From Actinomycetota bacterium (GTDB lineage: Bacteria > Actinomycetota > Acidimicrobiia > Acidimicrobiales > Iamiaceae): a stretch of 5,865 nucleotides of DNA. The DNA is taken from contig JADGOP010000170.1 in assembly GCA_017882935.1 (NCBI GenBank), positions 1 through 5,865 of the forward strand. The letters run 5' to 3'. The notes under the pieces are model-generated. The model saw only the letters and a program-made list of their open reading frames with translations, did no database searches and was not told the origin of the DNA. Shown piece by piece: positions 5,396 to 5,865 of the stretch (the stretch's first letter is position 1; every line of letters starts with the position of its first letter). The translations under genes were made by a program, and so were the position numbers.

Positions 5396-5865
5396 CCGCC
5401 GCCGGTCTGGCCCTGGTGGCGGTCGCCGCCCTGACGTGCGGGGCGATCAACAGCCTCGCCGGGGGTGGCTCGCTCATCCTCTTCCCCGCGCTCATCGCCG
5501 CGGGTCTGCCACGCCTCAGCGCCAACGTCACCAACTCGGTCATCACCTGGCCCGGCTACCTGGGCGGGGTGGTCGGCTTCCGCGACCAGATCGCGCCGCA
5601 ACGCGCCCGCCTGCTGCCCCTGCTTGTCGTCACGGTGGCGGGCAGCGCCACGGGCTGCGTGCTGCTCCTCGTCACCCCGTCGGCCGCGTTCGATGTCATC
5701 GTGCCCGGGCTCGTGCTCTTCGCGACGATCCTCATCGCCGTCCAGCCCGCCCTCAAACGGCGCCTCGGCGCGGCCTCCAACGACGACCACCGGCGCGTGG
5801 CCCGGCTCGTCGCCGTGTTCTTCGCCAGCATCTACGGCGGGTACTTCGGCGCGGCGCTCGGCGTC
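5392..5865 (+). CDS. TSUP family (TauE/SafE) membrane transporter, N-terminal part, cut by the window edge
   Basis: The first 158 codons are open with no stop. The protein is strongly hydrophobic and shows the TSUP pattern: a first membrane segment ending in GAINSLAGGGSL (17-28), then FPALIAAGLP (31-40), ANVTNSV (44-50) and GFR (62-64). Further membrane segments lie at about 74-94 and 103-117. After a charged cytoplasmic loop (122-138) comes SIYGGYFGAALGV (146-158), the start of the second repeat, so roughly the C-terminal third to half is missing. Family members export or import small anions, often sulfur compounds such as sulfite or sulfoacetate, but the substrate cannot be predicted here. 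The GTG at 5392 is chosen because the frame has a stop at 5338-5340 and no ATG or GTG in between; no ribosome binding site is seen. It is transcribed away from the peptidase operon. Confidence 0.88.
   Translation, partial: MTAAGLALVAVAALTCGAINSLAGGGSLILFPALIAAGLPRLSANVTNSVITWPGYLGGVVGFRDQIAPQRARLLPLLVVTVAGSATGCVLLLVTPSAAFDVIVPGLVLFATILIAVQPALKRRLGAASNDDHRRVARLVAVFFASIYGGYFGAALGV

Noticed and set aside
5317..5790. - strand frame opposite the transporter
   Set aside because: The translation is Gly/Arg/Asp/Glu-rich and antisense to a clear TSUP membrane protein.
1..5865. CRISPR array, tRNA, rRNA, insertion sequence, toxin-antitoxin or defence genes
   Set aside because: I looked on both strands and found no repeated spacer pattern, RNA-gene signature, transposase motif or related protein.

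Overview
The window is very GC-rich, compact DNA with GTG starts and actinobacterial-style proteins. The closest relatives I can recall for the two best-recognised proteins are mycobacterial (Rv3230c and DesA3). The general style (short gaps, GTG starts, an M3 oligopeptidase, a TSUP transporter) would fit a high-GC actinobacterium, possibly outside the Mycobacteriales (for example Acidimicrobiia). That placement is inference; no rRNA or taxonomic marker is present.

Left part (1-2490, + strand): a leader region of about 160 bases holds a good sigma-70-type promoter (TTGACC, 17 bases, TACGGT) and a perfect 20-base inverted repeat just after the expected transcription start. It is followed by a two-gene operon. 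The first gene is a three-domain flavin/NAD(P)H/[2Fe-2S] oxidoreductase. The second is a membrane fatty-acyl-CoA desaturase of the DesA3 type with all three histidine boxes. Together they make a complete electron path: NAD(P)H to FAD to [2Fe-2S] to the diiron desaturase, which puts a double bond into a fatty acyl chain. The gene order matches the Rv3230c-desA3 pair of Mycobacterium tuberculosis.

Middle part (2515-5246, - strand): a second two-gene operon converges on the first, with 24 bases between the stop codons. It is read from right to left: an M3-family zinc oligopeptidase (HELGH), then an alpha/beta hydrolase whose start codon shares one base with the peptidase stop codon (TGATG). The peptidase is probably cytosolic and degrades short peptides; the substrate of the hydrolase cannot be told.

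Right part (5247-5865): a divergent intergenic region of 145 bases carries an 8-base inverted repeat and a possible 16-codon upstream reading frame. It leads into the first 158 codons of a TauE/SafE (TSUP) family membrane transporter, which is cut by the window edge.

I see no CRISPR array, tRNA, rRNA, insertion sequence, phage gene or defence system. This is mostly ordinary housekeeping and lipid-metabolism DNA. The parts worth a second look are the paired palindromes controlling the desaturase operon, the alanine-ended tail of the desaturase, and the small overlapping frame before the transporter.
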